A stretch of DNA of 64,000 nucleotides from Isoetes taiwanensis (taxonomy: Eukaryota; Streptophyta; Lycopodiopsida; Isoetales; Isoetaceae). The notes below the pieces were generated by a model. It was not told the DNA's origin, did no database searches, and worked only from the letters and a program-made list of their open reading frames with translations. Position numbers and translations under genes: made by a program. Positions 56,512 through 64,000 of the stretch are shown piece after piece. The stretch spans positions 4,997,727 to 5,061,726 of the forward strand of contig JAJEKV010000006.1 in the NCBI GenBank assembly GCA_021234155.1, given 5' to 3'. Numbering within the stretch: the first letter of the stretch is position 1; every line of letters begins with the position of its first letter.

Positions 56512-57535
56512 CTAGAAACTTGCTTGAACCTTTGCCTTCCAGTGTTCCATCCAATCCTTTACCTTCTCATGCTTTGTAAGATTTGTAAGAGGTGCTGCAA
56601 TCTTTGCGAAATCCTTTACAAATTTCCGATAATATCCTGCTAGTCCCAAGAAACTTCGGACCTCGAAGACATTTCCTGGAATAGGCCATTCCCTTACGGC
56701 CTTAATCGACCTTTGGAGTGGCAAACTTGCATTTAGAGAACTTGGCAAAGAGCTGATGACGTCTTAGCTTTTGTAAGGCCAACCGAAGGTGTTTTTCATG
56801 CTCCTCCAGGGTCGTACTATAGATGAGAATGTCGTCAAAGAAAATAACAACAAAATCATCCAAGTATTGTCGGAAGACATCATTCATTAATCGCATAAAC
56901 GTTGCAGGGGCATTAGTTAATCCAAAAGGCATAACGGTAAACTCATAATGCCCATATCTAGTGCGAAATGCAGATTTATGGATGTCCTCCTCTTTAATCC
57001 TTATCTGATGGTATCCGGAGCGTAGATCAATCTTTGAGAAATATTTGGCCCCTTGCAACTGGTCCATTAGGTCATCTGCTCTGGGCAAAGCATAGCGATT
57101 CTTGATGGTATGCTTGTTGAATTGCCGATAATCAATACACATCCTCAAGGAGCCATCCTTTTTCTTAACAAAAAGAATAGGAGCGCCAAAGGGCGAAACA
57201 CTAGGTCAAATGAAACCTAGGTTTAGTAACTCTTGAAGTTGCTTCTTAAGCTCTGCCAACTCTGGGGGACTCATACGGTACGGGGCCTTGCTGGTAGGCT
57301 TAGTACCTGGCTCTAAAGCTATCTCACATTCTACCCCTCTAAAAGGAGGAAGCTTCTGGATCTCATCTGGAAAAAGATCACCAAATTCTCGGAGAAGATC
57401 AGCGATCCCTTCTGGCAATGTATCGATTACTTGCTTCTGTTTAGCATCTGACTCAATGGAGGCAAGTCTAATGACGCAGAGGAGCTTTCCCTTGCGTACA
57501 GCTTTATCTAACTGCCTGATGGACATAGATTGCAT
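56512..57535 (-). pseudogene. Ty3 reverse transcriptase, broken
   Basis: The frame 57,535-57,206 carries the linker and RT start (IQKLPPFRGVECEIALEPG, APYRMSPPELAELKKQLQEL, LGFI). It stops at 57,206-57,208 where family comparison expects arginine, consistent with CGA to TGA. The next frame (57,148-56,702) has [35 protein letters not shown] (D), [13 protein letters not shown] and [11 protein letters not shown] (DD). Then about 20 codons are lost with a frameshift before [30 protein letters not shown]. The catalytic triad is present. Confidence 0.92.
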
Positions 57536-57539
57536 AATA

Positions 57540-58024
57540 AGGTTGAATGGTTCACCTTAGTTACGCGGGCTCCATTAGCTGCGTTGAAGGTAACTTCCCG
57601 TTTCTCGCAGTCTATGTTGGCTTTCGCGGATGCCAAGAATTCCATACCAACAATGAGGTCATATTTACCAATATCCATCAACTCGGCACCCAAGGCAACT
57701 GGTGCACCTGGCAACTGCATCTTAAGATTGATGCGACGACCACGAGTATGTCTGACCTTACCACTGGCTAGAGTGACAGGCCTCGGTCGGGACCTCAATG
57801 TTTCAAGCTGTAAGACCTGGGCCATTATAGGAGAAGCAAAATTATGTGTACTTCCCGTATCCATAAGAATTACAAAAGGCTTACTGTCTACTTGACGTAT
57901 GGTGGAAATGACAGCAGGCTGACTTTCAGCATTGCCGGTTTCTATAGCTGCAAGGATATGAGACGCACCGTGAATGTATTCGGGAGCCTCCTCCTCGACA
58001 GGTTGTGTTGACTCAAGATCGTCC
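57540..58024 (-). pseudogene. Retroviral-type aspartic protease domain
   Basis: PFVILMDTGSTHNFAS at about 57,835-57,880 is the active site (DTG). Downstream, GKYDLIVGMEFLASAKANID (about 57,615-57,680) gives the flap and ILG-type region. A frameshift at about 57,550 separates it from the RT linker. It is in frame with the gag knuckle. Confidence 0.9.
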
Positions 58025-59260
58025 CAATCGAGGTCGGCCATGGCCAGCTGGGCAGTCTGCGTGACATAAGGACAATTCTGCATGAAGTGTCCAGGGCGCA
58101 TACACCTGTAGCATGCCTTATCTCGGCGGAGCTGTTCTCGGGCCTCTTTAGGAATAGACTGTAAGAGGTTCCGAACTTCCTTACCGACATTGTTCTGTTT
58201 ATCGGCCGTGCTGAAGGTGACTTTCTTTTCCGAGCGGCCATAAGAGTTCTGCTGAGAGGGCCCCGGACTTGGCGAGTGGGGTTCGTAAGGTGTGGATGGC
58301 CGGGGCTGCGAGTATGGAGCAGGACGCGGATACTGGTTCCTTGGTGTGTCCTCCTCGAGGCTCAATACTTTAGCCTCAGCCTCCGCAACTGATTTCGGGT
58401 CTATGGCCTTAACCATTCGTTTAATTGAAGGGGCCAACCCTTCAATGTAACCCTCCACTGCCCTCTTTTCATTCATACCTGGTACATACAGCCTGAGGCG
58501 CATAAATTCATCAGTGTAAGCCTGAACCGACATACCCTTCTGTTCTAAGCTATAGAAGGTGTCTGAAGTTGTTGGCATTTGTGCGCACGGGGCACATAAT
58601 GCGACTTAAAAGCTTTAGCAAACTTCTTAAACTTGCATCTGCTTCTATCCAGATGCTTGGCTCTAGCATAGCCCTTCCACCAAATACGGGCAGCTCCTGT
58701 AAGGTTTGTGGTGGCAACTTTTCCTATATCATTTTCTGTCATGCCATAGGACTTCCCAAACTCCTTTTCATTTCGTCCAACCAGGACTCTGCATTCAGTC
58801 CGCCTCTAGCTTTCCCATCAAACTGGGCCAGTTTTCTATTCTTCCATATATTAGTTATGGCTGTATCAACTGTTTTTCGGTACTCCTTATTCCGGCGCTT
58901 GGCATGGTCACCAGCTGATACCGATGACTCAGAAGACACAGAAGTGGCTGATTGTGAGGAGGTGGCGCTATCCCTAGAGGAACTCCGACGACGTTTAGAA
59001 CGGTGTCCCCTCTGTGCAGGTACAGGGCTGGTTGCAGGTGGAGACGGCTGCTGGGTAGGTGGACTGGGTGGTAGCGAATGTAACTCCGGTCCGTCTTCTT
59101 GTATATGTTGTGGTGGGTTGGCATGCAACACATAAGCTTGTAACTCGCCTAATTGTCTCTTCATTAACATAAGTTCTTGTTCAGGTGTTAGTCTGCTGGC
59201 ATTTGAGGGTGTCTGCCAGGCAGCGTTACGTTCACCGTCTATATCCAGCATAAAAAAGGT
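58025..59260 (-). pseudogene. Gag with capsid domain and CCHC knuckle, broken
   Basis: The frame starts at about 59,260 (DGERNAAWQTPSNASRLTPE) with an S/R/P-rich region. The capsid part follows: LAQFDGKARGGLNAESWLDE, a frameshift at about 58,740, then NLTGAARIWWKGYARAKH, FKKFAKAFKSHYVP, a second frameshift at about 58,577, and MSVQAYTDEFMRLRLYVPGM. The knuckle CYRCMRPGHFMQNCP is at about 58,070-58,115. Both frameshifts look like single indels in an otherwise well-kept frame. A VPAQRG motif in the N-terminal part also occurs in the H3-like ORF. Confidence 0.88.
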
Positions 59261-59509
59261 ATAAGCCAACTTATGGTGATATAAGGTCTCACAAACATGC
59301 CATTTTGGATAGGTTAGAGAAAGAATACAAGAAAAGTACAATGGCAAAGATCCTTATTCCAGGTGAAAACAGTCATTACATTAAGGTTCAGTACATTGGT
59401 AGTGACAGAATTTAATACAAAAACATAATACAAGGACAGGTATTATACCTTGGACATTTAAAGTTCAACTTACATATAACATCACGAGAACAAACTAAAG
59501 AGACTGGGC

Positions 59510-59998
59510 CTAGGGGTTCGCAAATGGGTACAAGATCGAATAGCGAACACTTTCACGTACGGCCCTAACAAGCTTGTATCGTGCCCAGGCCTGGACTATT
59601 ACAGATTGGTAATCTAGCGTTGGGCTACTAATAAGAAGATTGAAAAGCCTCCTTAATGCATAGAAGATTTGCCACAGGTGGTCATTGGCGTCCTCAAAAG
59701 CTTCGTGCCTGGACATGTCCCAATAGTCCCACGTGCGGCGAAGAGTTTGCTTCAGGTCCTCGTAGGCTCGTTCCCTGAGAATGTTAACTATCTCCATCCC
59801 TTTGGCTGGATCATAGGGCTCCCCTGGTGGCGCGGGTTCCATCTCGCAACCTTCGTCCCATTCTGGGTACTCCCCATACCTTTGGCCATAGTCCTGGTCA
59901 GGCGGCCCTGGATCATCCCTCCTTATCAGGTCAGTAATTTTCTCTTCATATTCTTCGAGTGTTTCTTCTGCAAGACGATAGAAATGAATATAGAACAT
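59510..59998 (-). CDS. Additional ORF D of the LTR element (unknown function)
   Basis: A 162-codon frame without internal stops, on the element strand, 250 bp upstream of gag. It has an acidic, proline-rich first half (RRDDPGPPDQDYGQRYGEYP, GCEMEPAPPGEPYDPA) and a helical second half rich in W, L and R (TLRRTWDYWDMSRHEAFEDA, LWQIFYALRRLFNLLI). A good splice acceptor (CGTCTTGCAG at about 59,971-59,980) just before AEETLEEYEE suggests this could be a 3' exon rather than a free-standing ORF. I do not recognise a family. Confidence 0.45.
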   Translation of the reverse strand: MFYIHFYRLAEETLEEYEEKITDLIRRDDPGPPDQDYGQRYGEYPEWDEGCEMEPAPPGEPYDPAKGMEIVNILRERAYEDLKQTLRRTWDYWDMSRHEAFEDANDHLWQIFYALRRLFNLLISSPTLDYQSVIVQAWARYKLVRAVRESVRYSILYPFANP

Positions 59999-60193
59999 TG
60001 AACAATTTCGTTATGCCCTATACTCTAATAGATAGATGAACACATCATGGAAGAGAACAATTTTAATTGTATTCATTGAGACAATAGTCACAATTGATAA
60101 AAAGATGGTATATCATAACTATAGAATGGCCAAAGAAATGGCCAAACCAAAATTCTATATCTATATGCAATACAAAATGCATAATACAATTAT

Positions 60194-61593
60194 TTAAGAG
60201 CTAGGTCCTCCTTCTTCATTCGTAGACCGAGGAGGTGGTGGCGGCAGTCGGTGTCGTAGCAGAGTCACCCCTGGGTCTACTGTGGCAGCCGCAATGGAAG
60301 CAACCTCTGGCGGGTAAGCAACAGCCAATGGGGCTGCCGTAAGGAGCTTCATGCTCATCCAGGGTGCAATGTCTTGTCCCAAGGCCGTCAGGGCAAGATC
60401 CCGTCGTACGAGTACATAAGTGAACGTACGATAGGTAAGCTTCTTGTGCCCGGCCAATGTGGAGAGAGCACGGAGGGTCCACCATGAAGCTTCGGCCTCC
60501 GGCCCTAAGTCTCGGGCTATAAAAAGAACTTGCCCCTGTCGAAAAGCTGATAAGAAGAAGCGAGTAAGGTGGTTTCCCAATACCTTCCCTTGCGGGGTCT
60601 CTGACGTAGCCACCTCCTTGTCCAAGTCCATAGGGACTTCTTCTTCCTTGAGCTCTTGCTGCTCTTCCTTCAAATGAGCAGGGTTATGGTATAGATCCTC
60701 TCCCTCCTCATCCTAACCGGAGGGAACCTCAACCATATTAATATTTGGGACATGAGGTCCCATAGCTGTAAAGGCATCCGGTGAGGGCTGAGAGGCCGGA
60801 TCCGCATCACTAGTTCCCGAAGCCGTAGCAAAGTCTCAGCCGGCTCTATGGTGTCCTGGCGGAACTGGAGTAACTGCTGCACCTCCGGGGGAAGCTCAAT
60901 AGGAGCGAAGTCGATGAAATCATCCATACAGTACTCTGCTAGCTCATAGAGCACATGGTCCTTACGCGGGCGCTTAAATCCGGCCACCATGTGATAGGTC
61001 CAGATGATATCATCCAAGAGAAGATATTCTTGCCCTTGGTGATAAACAACTGGAAGGGCATCTAGCCCTGACAAGCGTGCAGCTTGTTCCCGGCGTGGTG
61101 GCATCTCCTCTGCCAACTGCTTCCAACGGGCGAGGTCGCCCATGCCTATATGCTCATCTTCTCCCTCCTCGGAAGATTCAGGGAGCTTGCCTCTCTCGGC
61201 AGGCAAAGTCTCATCCTCAACGTATTGATCCATGAGGATGGCTAGGGCGAAGGCGACTTCAAGATATTGTCGCCCCTGGTGCTGCACAACGGGCAGGTGC
61301 TTGCTCCATCTAAGCTTTCCTTTCAGCACATCATACGCGTGGGTGTCACCCCCTAGCATATCCCTGACCACATCCCGTTCTAGATACAACTGGGGAGGAT
61401 CCCCAAGAGGGATACACAAAGGAAGCATCTCCTCCATGTAAAAGTCTAAGAACCCGGCATAATCTGGGTGCCGCTGCATGTTAGTGATGAGATCAAGGCG
61501 CTGACATAGCAAGGGGCGCAACAGGTCGAAGGGCACTTGCGGATCCCAATGCTCTCCGTCTTGGTACCATGCAAGCAGGTCGGTGGCGGCCAT
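60194..61593 (-). pseudogene. Additional ORF C of the LTR element (unknown, internal repeat)
   Basis: From an ATG at 61,593 the frame runs 307 codons. At about 60,780 the sensible frame shifts to one reading DAFTAMGPHVPNINMVEVPS, then a stop, then DEEGEDLYHNPAHLKEEQQE, continuing to 60,194 (...RSTNEEGGPSS). One frameshift and one nonsense codon thus probably break an original protein of about 465 residues. Two copies of LPVVxHQGxxYL occur at residues 100-111 and 180-191. An acidic linker (ESSEEGEDEH) lies between them. The repeat faintly recalls N-terminal modules of phage antirepressors, but this is only a pattern likeness. No function is assigned. Confidence 0.5.
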
Positions 61594-61796
61594 GGCGCTA
61601 GGAGGGAGGAGGAAGGAAGAAAAACAGATATGACAAATGATCCAAAACTTTAAAGATCCCTTTTTAACCCTTTTTACTTATGCTGACATCAGCATTTTCG
61701 TAGTTAATACAAAATAAAAAGGTTTTTAATACAAAACAACAAGTTTTTATTAAATATCCAAAAAAATATTTACAATGCGGAACTTAGCAAAATATA

Positions 61797-62516
61797 CTAG
61801 GGATGCTCCCCCCGAATCCTGCGGGCGAGGGCTAAATCTTTAGGCATGATGGTGACCCTCTTTGCGTGGATCGCGCAAAGATTGGCGTCACCGAAAAGTG
61901 CCGCTAGATAGGCCTCCGCAGCCTCTTGGAGTGCCAAAATAGCAAATGTCTGGAAGCGGAGGTCGGTTTTGAACTCCTGGGCAATCTCCCGAACCAACCC
62001 CTGGAAGGGGAGCTTCCGTATCAGAAGTTGGGTTGACTTCTGAAACTTACGAATTTCCCGTAAGGCGACAGTGCCGGGTCGGTACCGGTGGGGTTTCCTC
62101 TGTGGAGCAGGGTTGGGACGCGGCCCCCTTTGGGCAGGTACAGTCTTGGCCCCAACGACTGGTCGGGACGCATCCACCCGCTCCTGCCTCCGACTGGAGC
62201 TCGCATTCTTCCCAAAAGCCCCGACAGTCCTCAATTTTTCCTTGTATTGGCTGCCGGACTTTCGGGCGACGGACTTCCTCCGGTGCTTCACCGTCGTGTG
62301 CTCTGTTGGTTTTGGGCCCTGCCCACTCCCGGATGCCCCTTCCCCTTGCGGGTTCGGCTGGTCTTGCCGAGCCTTCTCCTCCTTCTTCCGTTCGATCCTC
62401 TCCTGCTCTTCCCGGAACTCCCGGGCTCTCCTAAGGTCTTCTTCAACCTGAGCATAATGTTGTGCTACACTGCGGCGAAGAAGTTCAGCGTGGTACCGGT
62501 TGGGCCGCTGACTCAT
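61797..62516 (-). CDS. Histone H3-like protein encoded by the LTR retrotransposon
   Basis: An open 239-codon frame (ATG at 62,516, stop at 61,797). Residues 141-239 are a complete histone H3 globular region: [91 protein letters not shown]. It differs from canonical plant H3 at roughly 15% of positions, mostly conservative, with no longer loop 1 as in CENH3. The usual 40-residue tail is replaced by about 140 residues: an E/R/K-rich helix (about 20-52), then [15 protein letters not shown] (77-91) with an ARKS motif like those around K9 and K27, then a basic P/R region. It lies on the element strand between primer site and gag, so it is an element gene. A role in chromatin targeting or packaging is inference. 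Confidence 0.88.
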   Translation of the reverse strand: MSQRPNRYHAELLRRSVAQHYAQVEEDLRRAREFREEQERIERKKEEKARQDQPNPQGEGASGSGQGPKPTEHTTVKHRRKSVARKSGSQYKEKLRTVGAFGKNASSSRRQERVDASRPVVGAKTVPAQRGPRPNPAPQRKPHRYRPGTVALREIRKFQKSTQLLIRKLPFQGLVREIAQEFKTDLRFQTFAILALQEAAEAYLAALFGDANLCAIHAKRVTIMPKDLALARRIRGEHP

Positions 62517-62597
62517 ATCAATCTGGATGGTTATTAAATAATCAATACTGATATCAGGGATCTGCCCCCATATGAAGCTGCGGGAATCTTCGTCCCA

Positions 62598-63055
62598 TCA
62601 GTATGGGGGAATCTCAATCGCCCTGCCATCTATGACGGCGACTCCATCCCCAAGGTACCGGTACTCCCTACCCCGAGCCGCCGTATCGGCTCGTTCTATC
62701 TCTCGGCGGTCATCCTCCCTGGCCAAGTTTCTGATGCGGTCGGCCTCATCCCTTATGTCCCCCTCCTCAGTGTGTCCTTCACATTCGGGAGGGTAGAACT
62801 TAATCAGCATCATGACCAAGTCAGGTTGCTCGGCCATGGTGTAAGGAAGCTGGCGGAGGTTCAGCCGGATCAAGAATGGCTCCGAGAAGTGGTAAATGGG
62901 ATAGGGGATCCTATCATTGTTCTCAAATCTGTTTACTAGCTCGTCTAGAAGTATGTCAATCAAAGCAGGGTCGGTAGCCATATTCCGAGCTTCAAGGCGT
63001 AGATCTGGGCGATAGTAAGGGTAGTGGGATCCGGAGCACTCTTGGTGTTGGCCAT
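62598..63055 (-). pseudogene. Additional ORF A of the LTR element (unknown)
   Basis: The first ATG after the leader (63,055) opens MANTKSAPDPTTLTIAQIYA, which runs out of frame near 62,985. One base of shift connects it to the 127-codon frame 62,981-62,598 (MATDPALIDILLDELVNRFE ... YPIYHFSEPFLIRLNLRQLP ... EYRYLGDGVAVIDG). The product is acidic and probably globular. The 80-bp gap to the H3-like ORF contains no obvious promoter. I do not recognise a family; it could be the first part of a larger spliced product with the H3-like domain. Confidence 0.45.
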
Positions 63056-63822
63056 GGCTTATGGCGCTAGGGTCTAGAAGAACAGGCGGTAGGGCGCTTG
63101 CGGCTAGGGAAATGGGAGTGCAGGCGCTAGGGTTAGCGAGGAGCTAGGGCGAAGGAACAAGGTCGAGTCTGGTGGCTATGGCGGGCGTCGGTTCCGGCGG
63201 GCGATGGCGCTGAATGCAAGGCGGAAATGAAAAACTATAACGGCCAGTTAACTTTAAAATTTTTGAAATTTTTCTTATTAACTTTTTATATTTTTATTAA
63301 AAAGATATTTATACGGCGGAAATACGCGGGAACATACGATCGGGCGCCGACGGCATTCTACGCACTCCCACCGCGACTGGGGGTCGACGGAAAGCAAGCG
63401 GCGCCCGAGTTGACTTTCGGGCCCGCGTTGACTCGCGACGGTACGGTCGGGCGCCGACTGCATTTTTGGGTCTCCCACCTCGACTGCAAGGCGACAAAAA
63501 TCAAGAGGCGCCCGAGTTGACTTTCGGGCCTTCCCTTGACCATTTTTCCGCCAGCGACGACTGTCCTAGGGTATTTGGGGTACGCCCGATCCAATGGAAC
63601 CACTTTTTCCTTCATTTAAACTACCTACAAAATTTTATAATTCTTCCAAACTTGGGGCCTCCAGTCGCCCTAACTTCTTTAAACCTACAACGTCTTACTT
63701 TAACCTAACGCAAAACCAAACATCAAAGAGGACTAACAACACACTAACTTAGCCTCCTCCTAACTACCGAACTAACGAGTTAGTGTTTGGTCAGTGCTAT
63801 GATTTCGAGCAGCCGAAATCAC
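63056..63822 (-). other. Leader of the LTR element with 107-bp GC-rich repeats
   Basis: Two direct units begin CGGGCGCCGAC at 63,341 and 63,448 and share GCGCCCGAGTTGACTTTCGG (63,401 and 63,508). They lie between the primer site and the first additional ORF. Location suits a packaging or dimerisation signal, or an enhancer; this is inference. Frames across it are incidental. Confidence 0.6.
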
Positions 63823-63836
63823 GGCTCTGATACCAC
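63823..63836 (-). other. Primer binding site (tRNA-iMet)
   Basis: On the element strand GTGGTATCAGAGCC directly follows the LTR end, and TGGTATCAGAGC matches the 3' end of plant initiator tRNA-Met exactly. It fixes the 5' end of the element's internal region. Confidence 0.95.
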
Positions 63837-64000
63837 TGTGACGCTCCCTGAATATATACGACCCCCGGCTGTATACATACGGGGACTTTCCCCTCCCATG
63901 GCGACCATCTCGGCGTGAGCAGGGCCCTCTGTCTGACCCGGGCCATCTACTTAGAGATGCTCGAGTGAAGGGCACGGAGGTGTCATTCGGCCCACGCCTT
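63837..64000 (-). mobile_element. 5' LTR, cut by the window end
   Basis: It begins TGTGACGCTCCCTGAATATA and matches 52,291-52,454 with five substitutions and no indel. The outer boundary and target duplication lie outside the window. Confidence 0.93.

Larger units (their letters stand above)
52291..64000 (-). mobile_element. Ty3/gypsy chromovirus with additional ORFs (runs off the window)
   Basis: The full layout on the minus strand is 5' LTR (from 63,837 leftward in the element, truncated by the window end), primer binding site, long leader with GC-rich repeats, four additional sense frames (59,510-63,055) including an H3-like histone, gag, protease, RT, RNase H, integrase with chromodomain, polypurine tract, and 3' LTR (52,291-53,920). 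If the 5' LTR is as long as the 3' LTR, the element is about 13.2 kb. The two LTRs differ at 5 of the 164 positions that can be compared. Gag-pol is broken in several places, so this copy is not autonomous. It inserted into a TTCTA-tailed LINE; the left flanking pentamer is GTAGA. Confidence 0.93.

Noticed and set aside
61797-62516. Calling the H3-like protein a centromeric CENH3
   Set aside because: Its loop 1 and helices match canonical H3 (FKTDLRFQ, same spacing) and lack the longer, divergent CENH3 loop; only the long tail is CENH3-like in being non-canonical.
63278-63615. Minus-strand frames in the retroelement leader
   Set aside because: They overlap in several frames across GC-rich 107-bp repeats and have no family likeness.

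Overview
The window is nuclear DNA of a land plant. It carries split plant genes (a plant-type tubulin cofactor E with 15 exons, a GT14 glucuronosyltransferase of the arabinogalactan pathway, a pyruvate decarboxylase first exon and a class III/IV starch synthase relic). LTR elements use the plant initiator-tRNA-Met primer site (TGGTATCAGAGC). Most of the remainder is decayed transposon sequence. The clade cannot be fixed from sequence alone; the repeat load suggests a large genome.

Layout. 1-18 kb holds non-LTR retrotransposon debris: TTCTA-tailed LINE 3' ends, a truncated poly(A) LINE, a long dead poly(A) LINE at about 8.9-14.4 kb, a foldback element, and a 1.9 kb polypyrimidine tract inside a Helitron-like insertion. 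18.6-20.7 kb (minus) is an apparently intact GT14 gene. 21.7-22.0 kb holds tandem repeats and a 100-nt microRNA-precursor-like hairpin. 24-30 kb mixes a scrambled LINE, a starch synthase pseudogene, a 400-bp inverted repeat pair and minisatellites. 30.6-35.1 kb (plus) is an intact TBCE gene. 36.2 kb is a PDC first exon cut off by an LTR retrotransposon. 36.4-45 kb holds wrecks of Ty3/gypsy and Copia elements and a LINE ORF1. 45-51.7 kb has only repeats.

The most striking object is the Ty3/gypsy chromovirus occupying 52,291 to beyond 64,000 on the minus strand. It has a 1,630-bp 3' LTR, a polypurine tract, gag, protease, RT, RNase H, integrase, chromodomain, a tRNA-Met primer site and the start of the 5' LTR. 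Between the primer site and gag it carries about 3.5 kb of additional sense-strand coding sequence (four reading frames). One of these, 61,797-62,516, is an open 239-codon frame whose C-terminal 100 residues are an unmistakable histone H3 fold, attached to a novel tail of about 140 residues that includes an ARKS motif like those around H3 K9 and K27. An LTR retrotransposon that carries its own H3-like histone as well as a chromodomain integrase would be, as far as I know, an undescribed arrangement.

The gag-pol frame of this copy is inactivated by several frameshifts and stops, whereas the H3-like frame is open. The element sits inside the 3' end of an older TTCTA-tailed LINE. Host genes visible as intact are only TBCE and the GT14 gene.
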